Source of the DNA: Euryarchaeota archaeon UBA605
GTDB taxonomy: Archaea > Thermoplasmatota > Poseidoniia > Poseidoniales > Thalassarchaeaceae
Direction of reading: 5' to 3'
Length of the DNA stretch: 64,000 nucleotides
Assembly: GCA_002504905.1 (NCBI GenBank)
Contig: DATY01000006.1
Coordinates: 50,352 to 114,351 of the forward strand
Below, piece by piece: positions 8,380 through 16,268 of this stretch. A program made the translations under genes and the position numbers. Within the stretch, counting starts at the first letter, position 1, and each line of letters starts with the position of its first letter. The notes under the pieces are model-generated. The model searched no databases. It saw only the letters and a program-made list of their open reading frames with translations, and was not told where the DNA came from.

Positions 8380-9393
8380 ATGGATACTCAACTACTTGAA
8401 AAAACAGCACGAGAACTAGTTGCGGCAGGTAAAGGAATTCTTGCTGCGGATGAAAGTAATGGCACTATGTCGAATAGACTTGAGGCGGTAGGAGTTTCAG
8501 CCTCACCGGCTACTAGAAATGCTTACAGGGCAAATCTATTTTCAACAAATGGTTATGAGAAATATATTAGTGGAGTAATTTTATTCGATGAAACAATTAG
8601 ACAGGAAATGCCTGATGGTAGAAATATTCCTGATGCTTTGACATCTTTAGGCGTTTATCCAGGTATTAAGTTAGATACAGGAGCTAAAGATTTAGCTAAT
8701 CATGAAGGGGAAAAAATTACTGAAGGCCTTGATGGGTTAAGAGATAGATGTAGTGAATATTTTTCAATGGGTGCTAGATTTGCTAAATGGAGGGCTGTAA
8801 TTGAAATCGGAGATGGTAAACCATCAGATGCCTGTATTTCTGCTAATGCTCACGCACTGGCCAGATATGCATCAATTTGTCAAGAGCAAGGTTTGGTTCC
8901 AATTATTGAGCCAGAGGTTATTATGGCAGGAGATCATAATGCCCAAACTTGCTATGAAGTCACTTCATCAATATTATCTGCCACTTTTGAAGAGTGTAGA
9001 ATCCAAGGTGTTCACTTCCCAGGAGCTTTGCTAAAGCCAAATATGATAATTGCAGGTAATTCTTGCTCGGAACAAATTTCTCGTGAAAAAGTAGCCGAGA
9101 TGACAGTAGAGTGTTTGACAAAAAATGTCCCCCATAATCTTCCAGGAATTGTTTTTCTTTCTGGTGGACAGTCCGATGAAGATGCAACTGCTCATTTAAA
9201 TTTAATGAATGCCATGGATATTATTCATCCTTGGCAACTGTCCTATTCTTATGGGAGAGCATTATTGGCTAATGCGCTGAAAATATGGGCTACTGGTGAT
9301 AATAACGGCAGTCAGTCAGTTTTCTTACATCGCTCAAAGATGAATAGTCTAGCAAGAACTGGAGATTGGAGTTCAGAACTAGAGAATGAATAA
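8380..9393 (+). CDS. Class I fructose-bisphosphate aldolase (eukaryotic/bacterial FbaB-unrelated type)
   Basis: A 337-residue protein that closely follows the animal/plant class I aldolase pattern: 'GKGILAADESNGTM' (17-30), 'FAKWRAVI' (134-141), 'PIIEPEV' (174-180), the Schiff-base lysine K219 in 'GALLKPNM', and 'FLSGGQSDEDAT'. The C-terminal part carries 'LARTGDWSSE'. It cleaves or condenses fructose 1,6-bisphosphate. Archaeal aldolases are normally the DhnA-like class IA or the bifunctional enzyme, so this looks acquired. It overlaps nothing and is followed after 10 bp by the convergent small winged-helix gene. Confidence 0.93.
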   Translation: MDTQLLEKTARELVAAGKGILAADESNGTMSNRLEAVGVSASPATRNAYRANLFSTNGYEKYISGVILFDETIRQEMPDGRNIPDALTSLGVYPGIKLDTGAKDLANHEGEKITEGLDGLRDRCSEYFSMGARFAKWRAVIEIGDGKPSDACISANAHALARYASICQEQGLVPIIEPEVIMAGDHNAQTCYEVTSSILSATFEECRIQGVHFPGALLKPNMIIAGNSCSEQISREKVAEMTVECLTKNVPHNLPGIVFLSGGQSDEDATAHLNLMNAMDIIHPWQLSYSYGRALLANALKIWATGDNNGSQSVFLHRSKMNSLARTGDWSSELENE

Positions 9394-9403
9394 TTTTGTT
9401 AAA

Positions 9404-9673
9404 TTATTCTTGCCTTTCTTGAGCGCCTGGACGTAGTTGCCATACACATATTTCATAGCGTCCAGAAAGTGCTCCGCCACGCTTAGTAGTTGCAATTTTC
9501 ATAATATCTTTATCTTTGGATAATACATTTCCTAGTTGCTGAGGAGTTGTTCCATGCCTCATAGTTGAATTAACATGTTCCAATATTTCAGTGGTATTTG
9601 CTTCTCCCTTAGTGTCAAGGAATTTTTTAATTTTCTGTCTTAATCTGGTTGTTCTCATATTTCTAATCTCCAT
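9404..9673 (-). CDS. Small winged-helix-like protein (second of a coupled pair)
   Basis: The ATG at 9673 overlaps the stop of the upstream gene by 11 bases, which is typical translational coupling, and gives 89 residues. A longer reading to 9751 would overlap that gene by about 90 bases and is less likely. The sequence 'LRQKIKKFLDTKGEANTTEILEHVNS' followed by 'TTPQQLGNVLSKD' looks like the helices of a winged-helix DNA-binding domain, with 'GRYEICVWQL' as a wing strand. I do not recognise a specific family. It could help bind the repeats at 10013-10134. Confidence 0.65.
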   Translation of the reverse strand: MEIRNMRTTRLRQKIKKFLDTKGEANTTEILEHVNSTMRHGTTPQQLGNVLSKDKDIMKIATTKRGGALSGRYEICVWQLRPGAQERQE

Positions 9674-9935
9674 TACTGTTTGGCTGTTTTCTATCATGAT
9701 GTAATACCCATTCATCGGTAGCCCATTCCGATAAAGGATATTCTTTCCCAATTACCCCACTCTGCATAATTCTCCCAATTCTGATTATTGATGGATCTAA
9801 TTCTAAAATAGCTGCAATATCAAAATCATCTTCAATACTGATATTTTCAGATAACCAATCTTTGATTTCAACTGTGTTTCTCGGTTTTTCAGAAAGATGT
9901 TTTTTAACTAAATCACGAATTATTTTTCTATCCAT
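9663..9935 (-). CDS. Small winged-helix-like protein (first of a coupled pair)
   Basis: Starting at ATG 9935 this gives 90 residues; a GTG at 9944 would add three. The N-terminus 'KIIRDLVKKHLSEKPRNTVEIKDWLSE' resembles helix 1 and helix 2 of a winged helix, and 'FDIAAILELDPSIIRIG' the recognition region. It resembles its downstream partner in size and plan, so the two may be ancient duplicates acting as a heterodimer. The gene is divergent from the large winged-helix gene at 10189, with the operator-like repeats between them, which suggests auto- or cross-regulation. No specific family recognised. Confidence 0.65.
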   Translation of the reverse strand: MDRKIIRDLVKKHLSEKPRNTVEIKDWLSENISIEDDFDIAAILELDPSIIRIGRIMQSGVIGKEYPLSEWATDEWVLHHDRKQPNSNGD

Positions 9936-10012
9936 GATTCTCACTTCTCATTCTATCGGCTTCGACTGCCGGTCCGATAAAGGTAGGGCGACGGGGGGTA
10001 ATATAACGCTTC

Positions 10013-10134
10013 TGCAACTTATTGTTCAATTTAGTTACATATAGTTGCACTAATCTCCTCCATTTTATTGTTATTTTTTAGTGTTAAAATGGAACTAGTT
10101 ATTTTTCCACTAGAAATATGTAACTATATGTAAC
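10013..10134. promoter_or_regulatory. Operator-like inverted repeats in the divergent intergenic region
   Basis: Two 16-bp elements lie in opposite orientation: GTTACATATAGTTGCA at 10034-10049 and TGTAACTATATGTAAC at 10119-10134, whose reverse complement GTTACATATAGTTACA differs at one base. Each is built of two GTTRCA half-sites four bases apart. A further half-site TGCAAC is at 10013-10018. They lie between genes for winged-helix proteins transcribed away from each other, a usual place for an operator. Binding by those proteins is inference. The rest of 9945-10188 contains AT-rich promoter-like sequence and no gene. Confidence 0.6.
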
Positions 10135-10188
10135 AAAAATAGATAATTTAATACATACTTTCGAAGTGGTTGATTTCGGAGATGGTCA

Positions 10189-12819
10189 TTGGTGTCAGAA
10201 GGATCCAATTTTACTTCTATTCCCAGTTTTATTTCCACACCAACAAAAATTCGAAGTAGATATCGTCGTAGGTTAATGAATAGATTATCCGAAGGTGGAG
10301 CGACTGTTTCAGTTTTAGCTAGGGATATTGGTCTCCAAATTCCCCATGCCTCTGCGGAGTTAAGAAAGTTAAGAAATGAGGGACTGGTCTCAAGTGACCT
10401 AGTTGCTGGAAGTAGAGGTGCGTATTTACATCTGACTGAATTGGGTTGGAATAGAATCCGCTCAGATGAGAAATCTAGAGCTCTAGAAGCCCTTCCTCTT
10501 CCATCTTTACCCGGAAAATTTTGCATTCTGGATAAAGACGGTAGTAACCTCTTGATGGGTATTTCATCTATTCCAAAGTCTCCAATGATTCTTATCCCTG
10601 ATAGACCTCTAGATTCAGAAAATAATAATGAAGATTCCATAGGAAATGAAGGGGTTCGTTGGAATTGGGCTTTATTCAAAGAAAAAGATCCAAGATGGTT
10701 TGATTTAGAAAGTATGAAATTAACTCAGGCACCACCAATTTCAATAGATCCTGGAAAAATAGAAACATATTCCGCCCAATCTTCTGTAATCGGAATTATT
10801 AGAGCTAATTTGATTAATGAGATGAGTCAATTGGCAATGACCTTCGGGACTTGGTATGATATGCCTAAATCACGACAAAAGCCGCCTCTGAATGAGAATA
10901 CTTTTCATCGTGGTAATTGGATTTTAGGAGAATGTCATAAATTAAGTCAAGAAATAAGGCCTAAGATACCAATTATTGCCATACTTCCAGACAGTCTTTC
11001 TAGAACTATGCTAATTCGAACAACTAGGATAAATTGTTTAGTTATTGCAAATTTAGGAGGCCTAGATCTAATCGGTGACCCTTACCCCCTCTCATCTCTA
11101 GATATATGGATCAAAAAAGCACATCCAAGGCTATCTGAGCATGAGCTGAAAAGAAGAGTTCAATCATTGAAAGATAGAATAATGTCTACTCGGAAGGTTA
11201 GAACAGATGATTCCACTTGGAGAAAATTTAGGAGAGATTGGGGAAGTCAATCTTTTACAATTGATGAGTCTAGTATTAGGAATCTAGATACAAGAGGTTT
11301 AGGTAATTTTGCCATTGAATCATTGATTAATTGGGTAATTTCAGATGAGGATCGACCCCCCCTTATTATAGAAATAGAGGAAAAAATTCCTGAATCGACG
11401 ATATCCTCTGTCATTAATCATCCTAGATTAAGAATCTTGATTAAGGATAAAATATGCAATATAACAAGATCTTCAGATCTTCTTTATGCTGATACTCTAA
11501 GACCTCTTCCTTGGCTTAGACTGAAAACCTCGAATAAGGAAGTTATTTCACTTAAATTGATAGATAACTTGCCTGGTTTCTTGGAAAATGATGAGGATAT
11601 TTCATCTTTAGAGATTAATCCTTGGAAATTAATAGGAATTAGTAAATCTTACAATTCCAACCATGAAGAATTGGAATCAGGATATCTTTCAATGATAAAA
11701 TCTGCAATTTCTCAATTCCCAGGTGGTAATGAAGAATGGGCAAATCAGATGGAGGCAAGGTACCCATTAGCATCTTGGATTGCTTCTCCCAAGGCAACTA
11801 GGTGGCCGAGATGGCAGCGTCTGAGAGACAGATTAGCAATTGAATGGCTAATTTTATTTGACCTTGATCATATTCCTCTAGATAGAATTGCAGAACTTGC
11901 TGATCAGGCTAACGAAGAGATTCTTGATTATTTTGCTGAGAAATTGGGTCAGAAAATTAGAGAAGATAGTCAGACTACAATTAGAACACGTCCAGCAGTA
12001 GATTTCATAGAAGCCTCCCCAGGAACATCCTGGGTTGCTGCACAATTCTTGACGAATGCAGCATGGATTCCTGAGAATCTTCATGACGATTTAGTGAAAT
12101 GGTCTCTGGAAGCATGGATATCTTCACCTCCAAATAAATCACTATCCGCTCTTGAAGGTGTATTTTGGCTATTTAGTTCTAAACGTAAAAAAAATTTAGA
12201 CATTAATGAGGTACTTGAAAAAATAATATTGAAAGCACAGAGTCTTTCGAAAAATCATGATTTGAAAATTTGGGCTTCATTAGTTAATTACTCGATAGAT
12301 TATAGGGAACTATCAAAAGAAGAATTAGATTTAATAATTGAAAGATTACCTTATGACTGGTGGGCTCCCATATCTCCTGAAATACTATTGAAAATGCTTA
12401 GTGATGAAGAATCTAATGATTGGCTATTATCAAATTCTTATCCTTGGCCCGCTCTTGTACTGAGGCCCATTGGTGAATCATCAAATGCACCTGGATTAGA
12501 AAATTTATCTCATCCAGGTTTTAACCCAGAAATTTATCCATTGCTCCTTCGACGCCTTAAAATTCGAAGAGGAGGGGATAAATTGCCAAGTACAGCAGAT
12601 TCATTGTTAGATTTATTAGATGCAATCGAATCTTCAATAAATCGTACTCCTCCATTACCAGGAAGAATCCATCCACTTTCTGGTTGGTTAGCTCAGCCAA
12701 TAGAAAAATGGCCTGATTTTTCCTCTCAAATTATATTTAGTGGAAACCCTGTAATTGGCGAAAGGTTGCTTTCAAGAAAGACTGGTTTCCATGAGAATAT
12801 AGAATCAATTAATTTGTAA
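10189..12819 (+). CDS. Large protein with N-terminal winged-helix domain, function unknown
   Basis: An 876-residue protein; the start may be TTG 10189 or GTG 10192, both after an AT-rich leader. Residues about 24-90 ('RRRLMNRLSEGGATVSVLA', then 'ELRKLRNEGLVS' and 'LTELGWNRI') form a MarR/ArsR-like winged helix. The remaining ~780 residues are Trp-rich and helical with no motif I can name, no membrane span and no P-loop. A regulator with a large ligand- or protein-binding body is a reasonable reading. The convergent/divergent setting with the two small winged-helix genes and operator-like repeats supports a DNA-linked role. I cannot assign a function. Confidence 0.75.
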   Translation: MVSEGSNFTSIPSFISTPTKIRSRYRRRLMNRLSEGGATVSVLARDIGLQIPHASAELRKLRNEGLVSSDLVAGSRGAYLHLTELGWNRIRSDEKSRALEALPLPSLPGKFCILDKDGSNLLMGISSIPKSPMILIPDRPLDSENNNEDSIGNEGVRWNWALFKEKDPRWFDLESMKLTQAPPISIDPGKIETYSAQSSVIGIIRANLINEMSQLAMTFGTWYDMPKSRQKPPLNENTFHRGNWILGECHKLSQEIRPKIPIIAILPDSLSRTMLIRTTRINCLVIANLGGLDLIGDPYPLSSLDIWIKKAHPRLSEHELKRRVQSLKDRIMSTRKVRTDDSTWRKFRRDWGSQSFTIDESSIRNLDTRGLGNFAIESLINWVISDEDRPPLIIEIEEKIPESTISSVINHPRLRILIKDKICNITRSSDLLYADTLRPLPWLRLKTSNKEVISLKLIDNLPGFLENDEDISSLEINPWKLIGISKSYNSNHEELESGYLSMIKSAISQFPGGNEEWANQMEARYPLASWIASPKATRWPRWQRLRDRLAIEWLILFDLDHIPLDRIAELADQANEEILDYFAEKLGQKIREDSQTTIRTRPAVDFIEASPGTSWVAAQFLTNAAWIPENLHDDLVKWSLEAWISSPPNKSLSALEGVFWLFSSKRKKNLDINEVLEKIILKAQSLSKNHDLKIWASLVNYSIDYRELSKEELDLIIERLPYDWWAPISPEILLKMLSDEESNDWLLSNSYPWPALVLRPIGESSNAPGLENLSHPGFNPEIYPLLLRRLKIRRGGDKLPSTADSLLDLLDAIESSINRTPPLPGRIHPLSGWLAQPIEKWPDFSSQIIFSGNPVIGERLLSRKTGFHENIESINL

Positions 12820-12889
12820 TTTTACTATTTTTATTAAAAAAATATTTTTTTTTCAATCGATGAGTTATTGAATGAATATCTATTAGATT

Positions 12890-13205
12890 GAGTGCCCAAC
12901 TGGCAACACCGAGTTGACAAAACCCCCTGCCGGAGGTGATAGGATGAAACTCGGTACCACAGATTTGGGTCTCCGTCTGTCGAAGACCAGAGTGACGATT
13001 TGTGAATAATTGAAGAGATTATTCCTCTAAGAATGACCTCTGGCGCAAAACAGACGGTATGGATTATGTAAGGTCCCCTGTTGACCGAAAGGGATGATTC
13101 TAGGGACTACCCCATAATCCAACATACGTCCTAGGGTGGGGTCAGGAACCAGAGTACGAAAGTACGGTGAAAGGTTCCGTTACACCCTGGGGCACACTCT
13201 TTTTT
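12890..13205 (+). ncRNA. Structured RNA of about 315 nt, not assigned to a known family
   Basis: No gene lies between 12820 and 13244. A closing stem pairs 12890-12897 (GAGTGCCC) with 13190-13199, directly followed by a T run (13200-13205). Inside are helices with long perfect arms: 12908-12915 with 12948-12955 (8 bp); CCGTCTG 12973-12979 with 13051-13057; CCAGAG 12987-12992 with 13038-13043; AATAAT 13005-13010 with 13018-13023; TGGATTATG 13060-13068 with 13113-13121 (9 bp); GGTCCC 13072-13077 with 13103-13108; AGGGTG 13133-13138 with 13183-13188; GGAACC 13145-13150 with 13173-13178; and a GTAC-GAAA-GTAC tetraloop hairpin (13154-13165). It is clearly more GC-rich than the flanks. The hallmark sequences of RNase P RNA and SRP RNA were not found. 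A T-rich tract at 12821-12853 precedes it. Confidence 0.75.
13200..13205 (+). terminator. T-run terminator after the structured RNA
   Basis: Six consecutive T follow immediately after the 3' arm of the closing stem. This is a typical archaeal transcription stop and defines the 3' end of the RNA. The CoA-synthase gene begins 40 bases further on and probably has its own promoter. Confidence 0.5.
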
Positions 13206-13244
13206 CCGCAGTTATCAAGTCATATGCGTATCTCTGACTAATCA

Positions 13245-14267
13245 ATGAGTAGTATCGGACTTGTTGGTGGGACCTTCGAATTCTTTCATATTGGTCATCA
13301 GAAATTGATAGATTCTTGTCTATCGAATTGTGATATTCTTGAGATATGGGTTTTATCTGATAAAATTGCTCGCCAAAAAGATTCAAGAATTTCTTCATGG
13401 AAAGAAAGATGTGAATTAATTAAACAAGAGCTTTCTCATGAACAATATTCTAGAATTACTTTTCATGAATTATTGGATGATTTTGGTATTGCTATTTCAC
13501 ATGAAAAAGCTGACAAGATTTTTTGCACCACTGAAACACTTTCTACTTGTCAATTGATTAATAAAAAACGTATTGAAAATGGATTAATTCCATTATCAAT
13601 AATAATAGTACAACATGCATTATCTGAAGATGGAGAAATTATTTCTAGTTCGAGAATTAGGAATGGTGAGATAAATAGAGATGGTAAGGCATGGATTAGG
13701 TTTGAGGATGTTAATTCAAATCTTTACTTGACAAAAGAGGTAGAATCGATGTTAAAAGATCCTTTTGGTAAGTTATTTACAGGTCCGGAAGAGAATCATT
13801 CAATTGCAATTACCAATGCACTAAATTTTCTTGAGGACTTTCATTTACCTATTATTGGCGTTGGGGATGTTACAGTTAGGGCATTACAAAATGTCGATTC
13901 CCCACCATCAATTGGTGTAATTGATGAAAAAACAAAGAGAGTAAAATGGGACGGCTACAGAGAAATTAACCAGTCATTGTATGATACTGTTATTCAATGT
14001 GAAAATCCACCCGGTGTACTCACTAGATCTTTATTTGAATCTTGTAAACAAGCAATATTTAATTGGACAGAGAAGAACGAAACAACACTAATTCTTGTAA
14101 ATGGAGAAGAAGATTTAGCTCCATTATTTTTACATATATTAGCGCCAATGAAATCAGCAATAATTTATGGCCAACCAACTAAGGGAGTAGTAGTGAGAAT
14201 AACAGGTTTAGATTCAAAAATGAGATGTCAAAAAATCTTATCACTTTGTGAAAAGAATAGTAATTAA
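13245..14267 (+). CDS. Fused pantetheine-phosphate adenylyltransferase and GTP-dependent dephospho-CoA kinase
   Basis: A 340-residue two-domain protein. Residues 1-155 are an archaeal-type adenylyltransferase: 'VGGTFEFFHIGHQKLI' (7-22) carries the nucleotidyltransferase HxGH, and 'ISSSRIRNGE' is the second signature. Residues about 160-340 match the DUF359 family, known as GTP-dependent dephospho-CoA kinase: 'GDVTVRALQN', 'PSIGVIDEKTKR', 'PPGVLTRSL', and 'VNGEEDLAPLF'. Together they carry the last two steps of CoA synthesis in one chain, as in the unrelated animal CoA synthase. It overlaps the convergent membrane gene by 4 bp. Both domains appear complete, so a bifunctional enzyme is likely. 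Confidence 0.88.
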   Translation: MSSIGLVGGTFEFFHIGHQKLIDSCLSNCDILEIWVLSDKIARQKDSRISSWKERCELIKQELSHEQYSRITFHELLDDFGIAISHEKADKIFCTTETLSTCQLINKKRIENGLIPLSIIIVQHALSEDGEIISSSRIRNGEINRDGKAWIRFEDVNSNLYLTKEVESMLKDPFGKLFTGPEENHSIAITNALNFLEDFHLPIIGVGDVTVRALQNVDSPPSIGVIDEKTKRVKWDGYREINQSLYDTVIQCENPPGVLTRSLFESCKQAIFNWTEKNETTLILVNGEEDLAPLFLHILAPMKSAIIYGQPTKGVVVRITGLDSKMRCQKILSLCEKNSN

Positions 14268-14812
14268 TTTTCTACTTTAGAATTTATATTTAGAGCAATA
14301 CCGAATGCTACCATTGAAATCATTACTGAGTATACACCTGGATCTACCCAAGTGTCATTTTGAATACTCCAAATAAGATAGAAAGAGATTCCAATTACTA
14401 CAAGCCAATTTGCAATTATCTCTTTGCCATTACTTCCTTTGATTAGGCTATTGAACATATTCATTCCCTTGTTGTTTTCTATCCAATTAGCTACATCTAT
14501 ATTTCTTAATCCAAGAATAAATAATACTAATCCAAGAACTGCAAAAATAGCATCATCGAGAATTAATCCATCATCATAGGGAACAAACGCATCCCCACTT
14601 ATTCCAATGAATCCTATCCAAGCTACCTTATTTCCTGCCTGACCTGCTCCGCCTCCAAACATATTAATCAGAGATAATAATATAATCCATGTACCAAGCA
14701 TTAATGCAGTGGTTGAAATCATGCTACTTGGCTTTGTTAAAGCCTCATTCCACTCTGTCTGAACCATATGTATCACAACTGGCGACTTACCCTTTTGGTT
14801 TAACGCTTTCAT
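14264..14812 (-). CDS. Membrane protein of unknown function
   Basis: A 182-residue protein with about four hydrophobic segments: 'ALMLGTWIILLSLINMFGG', 'AIFAVLGLVLFILGLRN', 'WLVVIGISFYLIW' and 'VMISMVAFGIALNI'. I see no transporter or enzyme motif. It lies 13 bp downstream of orc1/cdc6 in the same direction, so it is probably co-transcribed, and overlaps the CoA-synthase gene by 4 bp at its 3' end. Confidence 0.7.
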   Translation of the reverse strand: MKALNQKGKSPVVIHMVQTEWNEALTKPSSMISTTALMLGTWIILLSLINMFGGGAGQAGNKVAWIGFIGISGDAFVPYDDGLILDDAIFAVLGLVLFILGLRNIDVANWIENNKGMNMFNSLIKGSNGKEIIANWLVVIGISFYLIWSIQNDTWVDPGVYSVMISMVAFGIALNINSKVEN

Positions 14813-14825
14813 TTATCTACTGAGG

Positions 14826-16064
14826 TCACAGTCTTCCTTGTAACATGTATTTTCCTTGCGAAGCCTCTTGTATTAGAGGTTCATTTTCACTCAAAGTTTT
14901 TATCGAATCAATACCTTTTGGTATTGCAGAATTTACTTGTTTACTTCTTCCACCTCTACCTTTACTAACGTTTCTTGCCATAATCAATCCTAATGTATCC
15001 AATTCATTTAGTAATGTAGAAATTCTTCTTGGGGTCAGGGCTTCAATATTAATTTTCATACAAGCTTCAGAATACGTTCTGAAAATTTCTCCTGTAGATA
15101 TATTTCTTAACCCGTTTTCCTCATTAATTATAACGCAAAATAATACTAATTTTTGGTGTAAAGGCAAAGTTCGTAAGACTGGAGTGACTTGGTCATGTTC
15201 AAGTTGCGATTGTGCTAGACGAACATGTTTTGGATCAACTTTTTGTTGAGATCTTTGCTCCGCTTTCTGAACTGATATTCTCAGTAAATCCAAGGCTCTT
15301 CTAGCATCTCCATGTTCTTGCGCTGCCAGAGCAGAACACAGTGGAATTACTCCTATTTCCAGTGAGTTTATCTTCAACCCCATCTTTACTCTCTCCTGAA
15401 GAATATCTTGAATTTCTTGAGCACCATAAGGGTGGAAAACAACATCTTCTTGACTCAATCTAGAACTAACTCTCGGGTCAAGTTCTTGAGTGAAGTTTAG
15501 GTCATTACTAATCCCAATAATACAACATCTAGCATTTTTCAATAATGTATTCATATTTGTTAGACTGTATAGTAGGTCTGAACCTGCTTTAGCAACTAAA
15601 TTATCAATTTCGTCTAAGACTAAAATATGTACCCCTCCCGCTCTATCCATTCTTTCAATTAGTGTTTCAAGTACTCTATCTGTGGGCCAGCCAGTAAATG
15701 GAATGAGGTAGTCACCATTCTGCTTTAATTGACTAGCCAGTGTTTGTACGACTCTATATTTTGTATCAACATTTCTACAATTTATTTCATATGTTTGAAC
15801 TGGATGCCCCATTTCATTTCCCTTTTCAAGTAATTGACTAAGTACGAAACGTGTAACCACAGTTTTTCCTGAACCAGGAACTCCATAAAGCAACATATTA
15901 GATGGTATATGGCCATTTAATGCATCAACTAGATTTCTAACTAAAGCATCAACTTCTTGTTCTCTGTGTGGGAGATTACTCGGTTCAAACGCATGTTCAA
16001 ACGCCTTTCTATCAATAAATAATGAATCTTGTCCGAGTATTTTTTCAAAAATATTCCCGTCCAT
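14826..16064 (-). CDS. Orc1/Cdc6 replication initiator
   Basis: A 412-residue AAA+ initiator. Walker A is 'YGVPGSGKTVV' (60-70), Walker B 'LVLDEIDNL' near 150, and 'IGISNDLNF' the sensor-1 segment. 'HGDARRALDLLR' carries the sensor-2 arginine, and residues about 300-375 form the C-terminal winged helix that binds origin repeats. Archaeal Orc1/Cdc6 loads the MCM helicase at an origin that often lies next to the gene. The upstream 200 bases (16065-16268) are AT-rich and a possible origin. Length is typical of the family. Confidence 0.93.
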   Translation of the reverse strand: MDGNIFEKILGQDSLFIDRKAFEHAFEPSNLPHREQEVDALVRNLVDALNGHIPSNMLLYGVPGSGKTVVTRFVLSQLLEKGNEMGHPVQTYEINCRNVDTKYRVVQTLASQLKQNGDYLIPFTGWPTDRVLETLIERMDRAGGVHILVLDEIDNLVAKAGSDLLYSLTNMNTLLKNARCCIIGISNDLNFTQELDPRVSSRLSQEDVVFHPYGAQEIQDILQERVKMGLKINSLEIGVIPLCSALAAQEHGDARRALDLLRISVQKAEQRSQQKVDPKHVRLAQSQLEHDQVTPVLRTLPLHQKLVLFCVIINEENGLRNISTGEIFRTYSEACMKINIEALTPRRISTLLNELDTLGLIMARNVSKGRGGRSKQVNSAIPKGIDSIKTLSENEPLIQEASQGKYMLQGRL

Positions 16065-16268
16065 TTATTCTCACCATTGTTTGCACATTCTCCAATGTAC
16101 TATTGACACACTCTGAGATGGTCGCTCGACAATGGGGATTCTTGACGAGACGCTTAGAGGTAATAAGTGATTCCAAACTAAGTTGATGTGAAGTGCATAT
16201 TTCTTTCATAAAATCATTAATAAATCATGAAGATTTCTTTTTTAATTTATTTAGAAATTAACATTCAA
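16065..16268. other. AT-rich region upstream of orc1/cdc6; possible origin, weak evidence
   Basis: About 200 gene-free bases separate orc1/cdc6 from the convergently placed end of the MBL gene. Toward 16200-16260 the sequence becomes strongly AT-rich, with a direct repeat AAATCAT at 16211-16217 and 16222-16228 inside a TTCAT...ATGAA inverted pair. I could not find canonical origin-recognition-box repeats. The location fits an origin or simply the orc1 promoter plus a terminator. Confidence 0.25.

Noticed and set aside
10110..10679. 189-residue antisense reading frame inside the winged-helix gene
   Set aside because: Low-quality composition, covered by a better gene in the opposite strand, and it runs across the operator-like region.
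12890..13205. RNase P RNA
   Set aside because: The universally conserved GAGGAAAGTC and ACAGAA core segments were not found, and the nested helices do not give the P4 pairing.
12890..13205. SRP (7S) RNA
   Set aside because: No helix-8 AGCAG/GGAAG loops and no UGUAA-type Alu arrangement at the 5' end; a TGTAA lies in the middle only.
16065..16268. Replication origin with defined origin-recognition boxes
   Set aside because: Kept only as a low-confidence region because no canonical repeat was found; only AT-richness and a short direct repeat.
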